DNA of 64,000 nucleotides from Maridesulfovibrio salexigens DSM 2638 (lineage in GTDB: Bacteria > Desulfobacterota > Desulfovibrionia > Desulfovibrionales > Desulfovibrionaceae), in NCBI RefSeq assembly GCF_000023445.1, contig NC_012881.1:377501-441500 (forward strand), in the 5' to 3' direction. The notes under the pieces are model-generated. The model worked only from the letters and a program-made list of their open reading frames with translations, did no database searches and was not told the DNA's origin. The position numbers and the translations under genes are program-made. Positions 1 to 8,375 of the stretch are shown one piece after another (positions within the stretch are counted from its first letter, which is position 1; every line of letters begins with the position of its first letter).

Positions 1-142
1 TAGGGGGAACATCGAAATTTACAGGTATTGCGATCTGAGTGTCGCCCGCTTCCGGCTCGGAAATCCATTCAAAATTTACCAGCCAGAGATGAACGATGAT
101 AGAGACTGCAATGCAGGAACATGTAAGCTGCTGTGAAGTCAT
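1..142 (-). CDS. TonB-family protein, N-terminus only
   Basis: Partial gene running off the left edge; 47 residues are visible. It begins MTSQQLTCSCIAVSIIVHLW, a short cytoplasmic start followed by one hydrophobic segment (about residues 8-20), then an acidic, Pro-rich stretch. This is the layout of TonB, which spans the periplasm to energise outer-membrane receptors. Its ATG overlaps the TGA of the ExbD gene (ATGA at 139-142), so translation is probably coupled. The call rests mainly on the ExbB-ExbD-TonB order, because the diagnostic C-terminal domain lies outside the window. Confidence 0.7.
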   Translation of the reverse strand, partial: MTSQQLTCSCIAVSIIVHLWLVNFEWISEPEAGDTQIAIPVNFDVPP

Positions 143-573
143 CTGGACTTCCTGCCGCTGTCTTCCTTTTTGTTCGCTGTGACGATTACCAGATTGCTGA
201 ATCCTTCGCTTCGAACAATGTCGACAATACGGATAAAGTTTTCCACCCGAGCCTGCGGAACGGATTTGAGCAGGATGTTTTCGGGCTGCATGGCAGATGG
301 TTTTCGTGCCACAGTGCGTAATTCATGAGCCAGTTCATGAAGAGTGACCGGCTGCATATTGCAGAGGATTCTCCCATTTTCTTTGAGTTCGATTTCCAAT
401 GATTTCCCGGAAACAGGTTTTGCTGTTTCAGCCGGGGGCAGGTCCATGTTCATGCCTTTGGCGGTATAAACAGTTGAGACCACGAAGAAGATCAAGAGGA
501 TAAAAACAACATCCAGCAGGGGAGTCAGGTCCGGACTGGCCGGTTTGAGGGTGGATTTGGTGAAAGAGATCAT
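139..573 (-). CDS. exbD: ExbD/TolR-type proton channel subunit
   Basis: A 144-residue protein of ExbD size. The N-terminus is polar, then a single transmembrane helix (about 17-38) carries the family aspartate in the context PDLTPLLDVVFILLIFF. The remainder is a small periplasmic domain. ExbD works with ExbB as a proton-driven motor for TonB. The gene follows exbB by 12 bases and overlaps the TonB gene by 4, so the three form one operon on the minus strand. TolR is the alternative; the neighbouring TonB start favours ExbD. Confidence 0.88.
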   Translation of the reverse strand: MISFTKSTLKPASPDLTPLLDVVFILLIFFVVSTVYTAKGMNMDLPPAETAKPVSGKSLEIELKENGRILCNMQPVTLHELAHELRTVARKPSAMQPENILLKSVPQARVENFIRIVDIVRSEGFSNLVIVTANKKEDSGRKSR

Positions 574-585
574 GGCAGCAATGCT

Positions 586-1176
586 CTAATCTTCTTGAAT
601 TTCCAGCAGCATGTTTGCGGTATGCTGCATAGCGTAGGCGGCTTTTTCGTGCTGACGGCAGAACCAGCGGTGGGCTATGAGCGCCGGAATAGCAACACTC
701 AACCCCGCGGCGGTGGTCAACAGGGCCTGCCATATCCCTCCTGCGAGCATGGTGATGTCCACGTTTCCAGAGGCTGAAAGTCGTGAAAAAGCTTGGATCA
801 TACCAAGGACGGTACCCAGAAGTCCGATCAGCGGTGCAGCAGTGGCTACAGTTGCCAGAAAATCCAGACGGCGGTTGAGTGAAAAGAGGATTTCCTCCCC
901 GGCCAACTGAACTTCATGTTTCTTCTCTCTGTTCGGGAGCTGGCTGAAAAGAGCATTGAAAATCTTCAGGTATAGGGGCGAAGTCTCTTCAACCAAGCTT
1001 AGTATTTTGTCGGTGTTATGCTGACGGGCCAGATTAACTATCTCGTTCAGCCGTTCAGCTTTGGGGAAACGGTTGGTGCTGAAAACAAAAAAACGTTCCC
1101 CCATGACCGCTAAGGAAGCAATTGAAAGAAGAAAGAGCGGCCACATAATGAGGCCGCCCTGTTGTAAAATATTCAT
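586..1176 (-). CDS. exbB: ExbB/MotA/TolQ-type proton channel
   Basis: A 196-residue protein with three predicted membrane helices (about residues 9-30, 110-130 and 145-168) and the conserved AAPLIGLLGTVLGMIQAF segment of the MotA/TolQ/ExbB family. With ExbD it forms the proton-driven motor that powers TonB-dependent uptake. The ATG overlaps the end of the upstream CobW-type GTPase gene (ATGA, 1173-1176). Such tight coupling of a metal-handling GTPase with a private TonB motor suggests that this TonB system serves metal uptake; that is an inference. Confidence 0.88.
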   Translation of the reverse strand: MNILQQGGLIMWPLFLLSIASLAVMGERFFVFSTNRFPKAERLNEIVNLARQHNTDKILSLVEETSPLYLKIFNALFSQLPNREKKHEVQLAGEEILFSLNRRLDFLATVATAAPLIGLLGTVLGMIQAFSRLSASGNVDITMLAGGIWQALLTTAAGLSVAIPALIAHRWFCRQHEKAAYAMQHTANMLLEIQED

Positions 1177-2999
1177 GAGTAATTCCGTTCTAGTTTTTCC
1201 AGAAGATCCAGTTCCATGTCTCTGCCGATGGCAACGAGGAATCCGTCATCATCAAATTCCCCGCTGAAGTTGGATAATTCATATCTTCCTGACACGTATT
1301 GAACTACTTCAGGGGCGTTGTTTCCGGAAACTTTCACAATTCCCTTGAGCCTGAAGACCTCTTTCGGGAGTGAGGTCATAAGGTCATTAAGATCTTCACG
1401 ACTCAAGGGTTTGTTGAAGGCAAAACGTCGGGAGGTGAACCCTTCCATAGCGTGCGTATGCTGAGGTGGTGTAAGGGGACAAAGCGAAATCCCGCCGAAG
1501 TGGTGTGTTCGGGGATCGGAATCATATATGGTTCCGGGATTAATCTCGCTGTTGATTGTGTTGACCAGCAAGGCACGTTTATTCAGTGTGGTGAGGAGTT
1601 TTGCCAGAGATTCTTTTTCTTCCTGTGAGACAAGGTCACATTTATTGAGAATGATGACATCTGCCGCCTTGACCTGATTACGGGCGATATCGCTGTCCGC
1701 GAGCAGTTGGGGGCCGTTTTCAGCATCCACCAGTGTTGTGACAGAATCCAACCGGACCAGCGGGCGCAGGGTTTCTATTTCATTGAGAATGTTGAAGGGG
1801 TTTGCCAGTCCGGTTGTCTCAAGAACAATTACTTTGGGATTGAAACGGGTCTTAAGCTGCTCAATGCCTTTGGATAGATTCCCGGCTAAAGTACAGCAGA
1901 CGCAGCCTTCATCCAATTCCACAATGGAATCATCGCCTTCCAGAAGTTTACCGTCCACCCCGGTCTGACCTATTTCATTCTGGATAATAGCAACAAGTTC
2001 ATTTCTTGAAGCATGGTATTCCAGCAGTTGATTCAAAAAGGTTGTCTTTCCGGCTCCAAGGAAGCCGCTGAGCACGATAAGGCTCGGGCGTTTGTCAAAG
2101 GCATAATTGTGGTTTCCTTCAACTTCAACGGCTGCGAGGTCGTTGGTTTTCCAAAAAAGAGCATCAGCAAGAGGGGTAGGCAGGTCTTTTCTTGTTTTCG
2201 CATCACCTTGGGCGCAGAAGTCGGGAAGTTGCGGGAACGCGAGGCTAGTGGCTGCCTCGCGTTCCCCCCAATTCAGGGCATCAGTGATGTGGGTGATTTC
2301 ATGGCTGCTCGGAAATTTATTGCCCATGGAATCGTAGATAGTGGCATGGCCCGGAGTTTCGGTCCTGTAAAATCCGCAGGGCGGGACTTCAAGGCTGTTA
2401 GATACCGCTGCTGCAAGTACAAGCAGGAAGTCCATAGCTATGGAATGTGCAGGAATACTCTCTTCAATTTCACCGGGATTGATGATCCACTGGCCGTCCT
2501 GAGTCGCAATCCCGTCCTGCGAAATGCTGACTTTGGCTTGGTCGGCAGAAAGTTTGAGCGTGAAACCGTTTTCTTCTCTATTCAGCCCGTTAATAACGGT
2601 TGCAATGCGAAAAGGAGCCGCCCAGTTTTCGTCTGATGAAAATCGGCGGATGGATTGAATGTAGTCCTTCTGCACTACTGCGATATTGGCTGCCAACGAC
2701 ATGGATTCCAGCAGTTCTTCATTTTCTTCAGGAAAGTAATACAGGCCCAAAGAGACAAAGAATCCTGAATCATTTGCATATTCATCTTCAGCGCAAAGTC
2801 CGAATACCCCCGGATGGGTGCGCAGTTTCATGGTCCATGCTTTTTTCCCTTTTGGACACACAGCCATGCCTTTCCAGCCCAGCAGCCGTTTAAATTCATC
2901 ATGTTGGCAGGCTACCAGCAGGCAGTTGACCAAAATATCCGGCATGTTGATCTGGTGGTTGCTGCTCCGGCGGGGAGGGAGTATTGCGGAAAGGTTCAT
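1173..2999 (-). CDS. CobW/COG0523 G3E-family GTPase with long N-terminal extension
   Basis: The C-terminal half is a G3E GTPase. Counting from the upstream GTG at 3008, Walker A GFLGAGKTTF is at about 315-324, the CxCC metal-binding motif EGCVCC at about 370, NKCD follows later, and a CobW C-terminal domain ends the protein. COG0523 proteins insert or traffic metals such as Zn or Co. The first ~300 residues are not part of the usual ~320-400-residue family; I do not recognise this Cys-containing region. An ATG at 2999 with AAGG 8 bases upstream is preferred to the GTG at 3008 (608 rather than 611 residues). It overlaps exbB by 4 bases, suggesting a metal-uptake operon with TonB-ExbBD. Confidence 0.85.
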   Translation of the reverse strand: MNLSAILPPRRSSNHQINMPDILVNCLLVACQHDEFKRLLGWKGMAVCPKGKKAWTMKLRTHPGVFGLCAEDEYANDSGFFVSLGLYYFPEENEELLESMSLAANIAVVQKDYIQSIRRFSSDENWAAPFRIATVINGLNREENGFTLKLSADQAKVSISQDGIATQDGQWIINPGEIEESIPAHSIAMDFLLVLAAAVSNSLEVPPCGFYRTETPGHATIYDSMGNKFPSSHEITHITDALNWGEREAATSLAFPQLPDFCAQGDAKTRKDLPTPLADALFWKTNDLAAVEVEGNHNYAFDKRPSLIVLSGFLGAGKTTFLNQLLEYHASRNELVAIIQNEIGQTGVDGKLLEGDDSIVELDEGCVCCTLAGNLSKGIEQLKTRFNPKVIVLETTGLANPFNILNEIETLRPLVRLDSVTTLVDAENGPQLLADSDIARNQVKAADVIILNKCDLVSQEEKESLAKLLTTLNKRALLVNTINSEINPGTIYDSDPRTHHFGGISLCPLTPPQHTHAMEGFTSRRFAFNKPLSREDLNDLMTSLPKEVFRLKGIVKVSGNNAPEVVQYVSGRYELSNFSGEFDDDGFLVAIGRDMELDLLEKLERNYS

Positions 3000-3016
3000 G
3001 GTAGGCACCTTTTATG

Positions 3017-3050
3017 AACTGCCCGGCCCGGAGGTCAGGGCCGGACAGTT
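3017..3050. terminator. Hairpin between MBL-fold gene and CobW gene
   Basis: Inverted repeat with a 7-bp GC core (CCGGCCC at 3023-3029, GGGCCGG at 3038-3044), one mismatch, then 5 more pairs outward. The loop is 8 bases. It lies between two minus-strand genes. The following minus-strand sequence has no strong U-run, so it could be a weak terminator or an intercistronic processing hairpin. Confidence 0.5.
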
Positions 3051-3070
3051 TGGATATGGTTGTTCAGGCT

Positions 3071-4240
3071 TTAACAGCCGAAGTTAATCTTATCGCCGTT
3101 GCCGAGATAATCCTTGGAAGCGGAGCGGAAGCGCGCTGTGCCACGGACAACCGGATAGCCGGCTTCAATGAATTTCTTGGCAGTGAGATGTCCGGTGCAG
3201 TGGTTGCAGCCGATACGCTCGAAGCCCCATTCGCCGAGGGAGATTACGAGGTCATCGTATTTGGGGTCCCAGTCCTCAAAGGGTGAGATGTGCAGGCCGC
3301 CGTAAATTCCGTAGAATTTGTCGTTGTCATATTTCAGGTTGGCATAGGCAAAGTCTGCAAACTTGAGGATTCCCTGATGGCAGCAGCCGGAGATCAGTAC
3401 CAGACCGTGGCCCTTTACGTTGAAGGCGAGGGAAGTCTCACCGAAGACACGGTTGATGATGGGCACATCAAACTTGAGCAAGGCCATTCCCGGAATAATG
3501 GGGGTGATGGGCTTGTCTGCGATTTTTAAATCGCCTTTGTATCCGCAGTCTTTTACATATTGCAGACCTTCTTCGTAGAAGCCGTCATGCAGGTAGAGGG
3601 GAATGCGGTTGTCATATTTAAGGGTTACAGGCAGGCCCCAGAAGTGGTCCCAGTGCTCATGGGAGATGAACAGGGCTTCGATCTGCTGTTCTTTCAGCAT
3701 CTTATCGATGCCTTCACGCTTGAAGCTGTCATTCATCCATTCGTAGGACCATCCGGTATCCAGCAGATATTTGTGCATGGTTCCGTCCAGTTCTTCCACT
3801 TCGATAAGGCAGGAGTATCCACCGGGGTTATCCGGGTGCAGGGACAGTTTTTTCTGGATTTCCCATGCCTTTTCCAGATCGTGGGGCAGCAGGTCCTTGA
3901 TGGAGTTGATTCCGTCTTTATAAGAACCTTGGGCGGAACCCTTTCCGTTTCCGAAAGGGGCCCAGTTCAGGGTGTACTGGTTAACCAGTAGTCCGCCCGC
4001 TTCGTGGATATCCCCGATGAGGTGGGAGTTGTTGAACCAGCTTGTTTCGGAGATGTTGGTTACGCGAACACTGCGGCAGGCACCGAAGTCGTTCAGTTTG
4101 CGCTGTGTTTTGGGAAGACGGTCATAAGCCATCGGGGTGTATGAATACATACCCATTCCGGCGATGGCACCGGCAACAAGCCCTGTTGCCGCGCCTTTGA
4201 CGAAATCACGTCTGCTTATATTCTTTTTCTCATTGCTCAT
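3071..4240 (-). CDS. Tat-exported metallo-beta-lactamase-fold hydrolase
   Basis: A 389-residue protein. A twin-arginine signal (SRRDF at 9-13, hydrophobic stretch to about 33) predicts export of a folded, metal-loaded enzyme to the periplasm. The metal-binding motif SHEHWDH (193-199) and later GCCHQG and HCTGH segments place it in the metallo-beta-lactamase superfamily, closest by eye to the COG1237-type group. The substrate is unknown. It is the last gene of the GntR-small protein-membrane protein set, with 24 bases to the membrane protein gene upstream, so it probably acts with that protein at the outer face of the inner membrane. Confidence 0.85.
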   Translation of the reverse strand: MSNEKKNISRRDFVKGAATGLVAGAIAGMGMYSYTPMAYDRLPKTQRKLNDFGACRSVRVTNISETSWFNNSHLIGDIHEAGGLLVNQYTLNWAPFGNGKGSAQGSYKDGINSIKDLLPHDLEKAWEIQKKLSLHPDNPGGYSCLIEVEELDGTMHKYLLDTGWSYEWMNDSFKREGIDKMLKEQQIEALFISHEHWDHFWGLPVTLKYDNRIPLYLHDGFYEEGLQYVKDCGYKGDLKIADKPITPIIPGMALLKFDVPIINRVFGETSLAFNVKGHGLVLISGCCHQGILKFADFAYANLKYDNDKFYGIYGGLHISPFEDWDPKYDDLVISLGEWGFERIGCNHCTGHLTAKKFIEAGYPVVRGTARFRSASKDYLGNGDKINFGC

Positions 4241-4264
4241 AATTTAGCTCCTTGTTCCGTGCGC

Positions 4265-5668
4265 TTACTTGATGATGGTAAAGTTTGCGCTTACCCAGGG
4301 CAGGATGTTGATGATTGCGAAGTAGAACAGCACCCCGGCAGCAAGACCGATGAAGAGCCCTTTAGCTACACCCGGAGTCCATTTAACATCACTCGCAACC
4401 ATTTCTTCCTTGACCTCTTCAAGCTCTGCCTCAGTTTTGGGCACAGCTTTCCAGCCCGGCCAGCCGTCCATGAACCAAACGTTGATCAGGAAGATGTTGA
4501 TCAGCCAGATCATGGGGATCATGGGGAACTGCTGGGGATGGGAGAATCCTTTCTGAGTTCCGAGGAAAAGGTGGGAGGTCTTGTAGTAGACCACGTAGAC
4601 CACAACAGCCATAACAGCGGTCAACAGGGTGCGGATGCACACGTTGACAGGACGGCTGAATTTAGTGGGCCAGTTTCCGCAGTAGAAGGTCAGGTACAAG
4701 CTGGGAACGAGCCAGAAAATAGCCATTTCACCAACGTGCAGCCAGCGCCAGTCAGGAGCCATGAGACGGCGGGTCCCGCGGATGGTTTCACCCCAGACAA
4801 GATCCTGCGCGTAGTACAGGAAGAAGCACAGGGCAAAGGCGATACCGATGATACCGAAGAATGATGCAGTGCGGCGCAGTACGTCATTTTTGATCAGGTT
4901 GAAGGGATAGCGTTCCCAGATACCTTCGTAGAGCCAGACAACAACGGTTCCGCACATGATCCATGCGATATGGAAGTTACCGGAAACTGTGTTGGCAAAC
5001 TCTTCCCAATAGGGCGGGCAGATGGCGGTGAATTTCTGCCAGGGGTAGAAGAGGATAGCCATGTGGGAATGCATGGTCAGGAAATAAACGATCATACTGA
5101 AGAAGAAGGTTACGAGCACAATGGTGATGCCTCGCGCCGGCTGCTTCAGTTTCTGCCACGGTGCATTTTCGCAGGCAACAACCCAGCTCGGGGAAAGCCA
5201 TGATGCGATTGCCGCGAACATCATGATTGCTTCTGCCGCATATTCGATTGCGTAGAAGTCGGTAAGCCCCATTGCCTCAAGGCGGGCAGGGTTGAAATAC
5301 GCAATCCCGAAGTTACCGAGGATTTCAATGAAGAAGCCCTTGATGAGCAGGATCATGGCCGCAACACTGACCAGAGTCAGGACGGAGCCTTTTACCAGCG
5401 GGTGCGTTTTCTGGAGCCATGAGCGTTTGAATGGCCAGAAATCGAAAATGTATGCAAGCCAGATAAATAGGATCAGCAACCAGCGGCAGACCATGTACCC
5501 GACATAAGGGGTGTACATGCGCATGATTCCGCGGGGGTCCTGAAAAATCCACCATGTTAAATAAAAGAAAGCAAAAATGATAATCGTGTTGACTAAGGCC
5601 GGAATCGGTCCATTCCAGCGTTTCACCAACTTCCGACTCTCAAGGTAGCTGACACTACTGTTGTCCAT
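4265..5668 (-). CDS. Polytopic inner-membrane protein of unknown function
   Basis: 467 residues with roughly ten to twelve hydrophobic helices spread over the whole length and a charged loop near residues 405-430 (EAELEEVKEEM). It is rich in Trp and Tyr and has scattered His residues inside or near helices (for example MHSHMAILFYPW). This resembles quinone- or heme-interacting membrane proteins, but no heme motif or transporter signature is recognisable. It lies between a small soluble protein and a Tat-exported MBL-fold enzyme in one minus-strand unit, so a membrane partner or electron/substrate conduit for that enzyme is possible. I do not assign a family. Confidence 0.75.
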   Translation of the reverse strand: MDNSSVSYLESRKLVKRWNGPIPALVNTIIIFAFFYLTWWIFQDPRGIMRMYTPYVGYMVCRWLLILFIWLAYIFDFWPFKRSWLQKTHPLVKGSVLTLVSVAAMILLIKGFFIEILGNFGIAYFNPARLEAMGLTDFYAIEYAAEAIMMFAAIASWLSPSWVVACENAPWQKLKQPARGITIVLVTFFFSMIVYFLTMHSHMAILFYPWQKFTAICPPYWEEFANTVSGNFHIAWIMCGTVVVWLYEGIWERYPFNLIKNDVLRRTASFFGIIGIAFALCFFLYYAQDLVWGETIRGTRRLMAPDWRWLHVGEMAIFWLVPSLYLTFYCGNWPTKFSRPVNVCIRTLLTAVMAVVVYVVYYKTSHLFLGTQKGFSHPQQFPMIPMIWLINIFLINVWFMDGWPGWKAVPKTEAELEEVKEEMVASDVKWTPGVAKGLFIGLAAGVLFYFAIINILPWVSANFTIIK

Positions 5669-5755
5669 GTGACTACTCCTTTGTGAGTACGCCGGGGGGA
5701 TGATCAGTCCCCGTATCCCAACTGTGCTCGTATAACGTCTGTTTACAGGTTTCCG

Positions 5756-5950
5756 TTAGGAAACCAGTTCCTCCAATTGCCCGGGCGTAACAGTAGCCGG
5801 ATCGATTCCCTGTGCCATTGCGCGCAGGAACAGTTCTTTTTCTGTCAGGGGAGTCTTCTTGGTTTTCTCCTGCTCTTGAACTGATTCCTTTTTTGCGTCG
5901 CCTTGGCGCTTTGGTGAGACGAAACGGCTGAAAAATTCTCTGCGGTTCAT
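5756..5950 (-). CDS. Small conserved-looking protein (64 aa)
   Basis: 64 residues starting MNRREFFSRFVSP, with an RR motif but no hydrophobic core behind it, so it is not a Tat signal by itself. A charged Lys/Glu/Gln linker follows, then a helical C-terminus with PATVTPGQLEELVS. An AGGGA ribosome-binding site lies 6 bases before the ATG. It is placed between the GntR regulator (19 bases upstream) and the large membrane protein. It could be a small accessory or assembly factor; no family is recognised. Confidence 0.65.
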   Translation of the reverse strand: MNRREFFSRFVSPKRQGDAKKESVQEQEKTKKTPLTEKELFLRAMAQGIDPATVTPGQLEELVS

Positions 5951-5969
5951 AGTTATTCCCTGCCTGTTT

Positions 5970-6647
5970 TTAGCTGTCCGGCAGAACCATCTGACTGAAA
6001 GTCTGAAGGCAGTATTTTGCCAGTTTTTCAGCCTGTTCCGGTTGTCCGGTTTTCAGGGCATTGAATAATTCAACGTGGTAAGCGAATAGTGAATCAATCT
6101 GCACCTCTGACAATCCTGTTCCGGCATGCTCCAGATTCTTGGCCGCAAGTTCCAGCTCTTTCAGCAGGAGAATCAGGTAGCCGTTGTTGGAGACCTCAGC
6201 CAGAGACCGGAAGAATGAGATGTAAACCCGGCTGATCATTGACAGGTCGAAGTTCACAATGGCTTCGCCCAGTCTTGATGTTGCGGTTTCCAGCTCGGTG
6301 ATATCCGCCGGGGAAAGGCGCAGTGTTTCGGTGCGCACAAGACCGGGAACAACCAGATAAAGGGTCTCGACCAGTTGGCGGCTTGCCTCGATGCTTTTGC
6401 GCTTGCGCAGCATTTCCCAGCTGATGCAGCCTTCCTTGTTTTTCAGGTAGCAGCCGCTTTTTTCACGGATTTCGAGATAGCCCATGCTTTCAAGGTTGCA
6501 GAGGGCTTCCCGTACCGTGTTGCGGCTGGTTTTGAACATTTCTGCCAGCCGTCTTTCACCGGGAAGTCGGTCCCCGATGGAGAAGGATTTGCCTTGCAGC
6601 ATTGCAGTAATTTTCTGACAAAGGATTGGTCGTTGTGTTGATGCCAT
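5970..6647 (-). CDS. GntR-family regulator, FadR subfamily
   Basis: A 225-residue regulator. The N-terminal winged helix-turn-helix has the GntR signature (GDRLPGERRLAEMF..SRNTVREAL..LESMGYLE, about 22-60). An all-helical FCD-type ligand-binding domain follows (about 85-220). FadR-subfamily proteins bind TGGT-N3-ACCA palindromes in response to organic acids or acyl-CoA. A perfect CTGGT-N3-ACCAG site lies 3 bases in front of its start codon, overlapping where the ribosome would bind, and another lies 108 bp upstream. Autoregulation and control of the downstream operon are therefore likely. The effector is unknown. Confidence 0.88.
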   Translation of the reverse strand: MASTQRPILCQKITAMLQGKSFSIGDRLPGERRLAEMFKTSRNTVREALCNLESMGYLEIREKSGCYLKNKEGCISWEMLRKRKSIEASRQLVETLYLVVPGLVRTETLRLSPADITELETATSRLGEAIVNFDLSMISRVYISFFRSLAEVSNNGYLILLLKELELAAKNLEHAGTGLSEVQIDSLFAYHVELFNALKTGQPEQAEKLAKYCLQTFSQMVLPDS

Positions 6648-6649
6648 AT

Positions 6650-6662
6650 CTGGTCCAACCAG
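6650..6662. promoter_or_regulatory. GntR/FadR-type operator 1
   Basis: CTGGTCCAACCAG: perfect 5+3+5 inverted repeat matching the TGGT-N3-ACCA consensus of FadR-subfamily GntR proteins. It ends 3 bases upstream of the gntR start codon on the minus strand, so a bound repressor would block expression at or just after initiation. Confidence 0.75.
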
Positions 6663-6754
6663 TTTGAGGGTTAATTGATCCGCTCTCCACTTGAAGAGGT
6701 TTTATGGTCCGTTTTTTTTGAGCACAAGATGCTTTGTGAAAATAAGCACTTAAA

Positions 6755-6767
6755 CTGGTCCAACCAG
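6755..6767. promoter_or_regulatory. GntR/FadR-type operator 2
   Basis: Second identical CTGGTCCAACCAG. On the minus strand it lies just after a TTGACT hexamer (about 6778-6783), a position where it could overlap the gntR promoter. Confidence 0.75.
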
Positions 6768-6869
6768 ATATGAAAGTCAAATAGGCTTAGTTTGATATTG
6801 TGTTCTATAAATGATTAAAATATTAGGATTTTATTTCGAGTGCGACCTTTTTGTTTTGGAAATAAAAAA

Positions 6870-6898
6870 AGCGCGATGAGAAATAGTCTCATCGCGCT
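6870..6898 (-). terminator. Rho-independent terminator after the PAS-protein gene
   Basis: Perfect 12-bp stem (AGCGCGATGAGA / TCTCATCGCGCT) with a 5-base loop, followed on the minus strand by a T-rich run (complement of AAATAAAAAAA at 6860-6870). It terminates the minus-strand gene ending at 6940. Confidence 0.85.
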
Positions 6899-6918
6899 GT
6901 GTGGCCGATTTTGCTTGT

Positions 6919-6931
6919 CTGGTTGGACCAG
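6919..6931. promoter_or_regulatory. GntR/FadR-type operator 3
   Basis: CTGGTTGGACCAG, the same palindrome read from the other strand. It lies between the stop codon of the PAS-protein gene and its terminator. This is an unusual place for an operator; it may act with sites 1 and 2 by looping. Confidence 0.65.
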
Positions 6932-6939
6932 ATATGCAG

Positions 6940-8217
6940 CTATTTATTGATGCATTGGCCTAAGGTTTCAATGAACTTATCGTGAAGTTCGTGAAGCGGG
7001 GGAGCTGCATCAGGGTCATAGCTGTGTGTTTTTGTTGAGCAGAATATCAACACATTGGTCAGGGTTTCGTTTTCGTAGAAAGGCTGGGCATAGTATGAAC
7101 GTATTCCGTGTGGAATGAACAGGGCCCAGTCGATAGGTTTGATGCTTTTGGATGTTTCCATCACCACATGATTCTTAAGATTGAAGCGGACGATGTTTTC
7201 GGCAATTGAACCTTCGTAGGGATGGGTGCGGTTTTCATCCAATCCGGCAAAAGGCTCTCCGGCAGCGGTAACTTCAACCTTGTTTTGGTCAATGAAAATT
7301 CGGGAAAGCATGATTGCATCCGTCGGGGAGCCGGAGGGCAGTGCTTGCAGTATGGTTTCCAGCAAACATTCAATGCTTTTGCATTTATTCATTTCCTTGA
7401 CTGTTGCCCCTGAGGGAACGGTTTCGTTGCCCCGGACCGGGATGCCTTTGCATGCCTGACAGTCATTACGGTGATCCATAGTGATCCAGAGAAGGTTCTC
7501 GCCGTTACGCGAAATACTCTGGATGCGGATTGAACATTCGTGGTTTTTACCCATGCTGTCCGTAACAGAGAGTTTTCCGTTCCAGCGGTCTGAAAAGATA
7601 AGGCCTTCATATAATTTATGCAGGTCAGTATCTGTGTTGTGGCGGAAGATATCCTGAAAGTTCATGGAGAGCAGTTCCTGCCGTTCATATTTCAGCAGAG
7701 CTCCGGCGGCATTGTTTGCTGCACATACGGATCGGTCGGAAAAACGAACGAACAGGACCGGATCATCTATAAGATCAATCTTGGTAGCGAGATTCGGCCT
7801 GCCTTCTGTGGTCAGGATTTCATCAACCTGTCCGGAAATATCCATCAGCATGCCGACGGAGCAGGTTTGATGCAGTGGATCGGGAATAGCTCCGAGCCTG
7901 AACCATCGGGTTGAGTTTTTGTTCAGGCGCATACGGAAAACGCAACTGGTCGGTATGCGGTTCCTTACCTGCTGCAGGCTGTTCTGGAATTTTTCCCAGT
8001 CTTCGCTCAGGATCATATCGCGGGCGAGTTGCGGGTTTTGGAGGACGGATCTTACTTTTTGATTGTCGGTCGGGATTATGTAGGAATTAAGAAAAGAGAT
8101 TTCATTTTCCACGATATCAATTCGCCAGACAATGGCGGGAAGTTGGTTTAAGTAGCTCGAGAAATGTTTTTCAAAGTCAGTGAATATTTTCTCGCATCCA
8201 TTGGTATGATTAGGCAT
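6940..8217 (-). CDS. PAS-GAF-type sensor protein without output domain
   Basis: 425 residues, no membrane segment. An N-terminal PAS-like region (about 20-130) is followed by a clear PAS domain (about 145-250, with VRFSDRSVCAANNAAGALLKYERQELLSMNFQDIF). A GAF-like region (about 275-420) ends the protein. A CQACKG pair and a nearby Cys in the linker could bind metal or be redox-active. No kinase, GGDEF, AAA+ or HTH domain is present, so it may act by protein-protein contact, for example on the sensor kinase encoded at 13244. GntR-type sites lie on both sides of the gene (sites 3 and 4). Confidence 0.75.
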   Translation of the reverse strand: MPNHTNGCEKIFTDFEKHFSSYLNQLPAIVWRIDIVENEISFLNSYIIPTDNQKVRSVLQNPQLARDMILSEDWEKFQNSLQQVRNRIPTSCVFRMRLNKNSTRWFRLGAIPDPLHQTCSVGMLMDISGQVDEILTTEGRPNLATKIDLIDDPVLFVRFSDRSVCAANNAAGALLKYERQELLSMNFQDIFRHNTDTDLHKLYEGLIFSDRWNGKLSVTDSMGKNHECSIRIQSISRNGENLLWITMDHRNDCQACKGIPVRGNETVPSGATVKEMNKCKSIECLLETILQALPSGSPTDAIMLSRIFIDQNKVEVTAAGEPFAGLDENRTHPYEGSIAENIVRFNLKNHVVMETSKSIKPIDWALFIPHGIRSYYAQPFYENETLTNVLIFCSTKTHSYDPDAAPPLHELHDKFIETLGQCINK

Positions 8218-8302
8218 TCTGATCCTTATTAATATTGGCTTCTATAGATAAAAAGATAGCCCGTTTATACCTTCAATTACTGTCTTGGCAAACATGTTTC
8301 TA

Positions 8303-8315
8303 TTGGTCCAGCCAG
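8303..8315. promoter_or_regulatory. Degenerate GntR/FadR-type operator 4
   Basis: TTGGTCCAGCCAG resembles the CTGGT-N3-ACCAG sites around gntR with one change in each arm. It lies about 90 bp upstream of the PAS-protein gene start and could extend the regulon to it or to the formate dehydrogenase operon. Confidence 0.45.
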
Positions 8316-8375
8316 ATTAACCGGGGGGTCCTGTTTAAGTATATTAATGAATTTATCTTGTCGGCTGCGCATGTG

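Noticed and set aside
2013-2636. 207-residue open frame on the plus strand.
   Set aside because: Antisense to the CobW-type GTPase gene, no ribosome-binding site and no recognisable domain.
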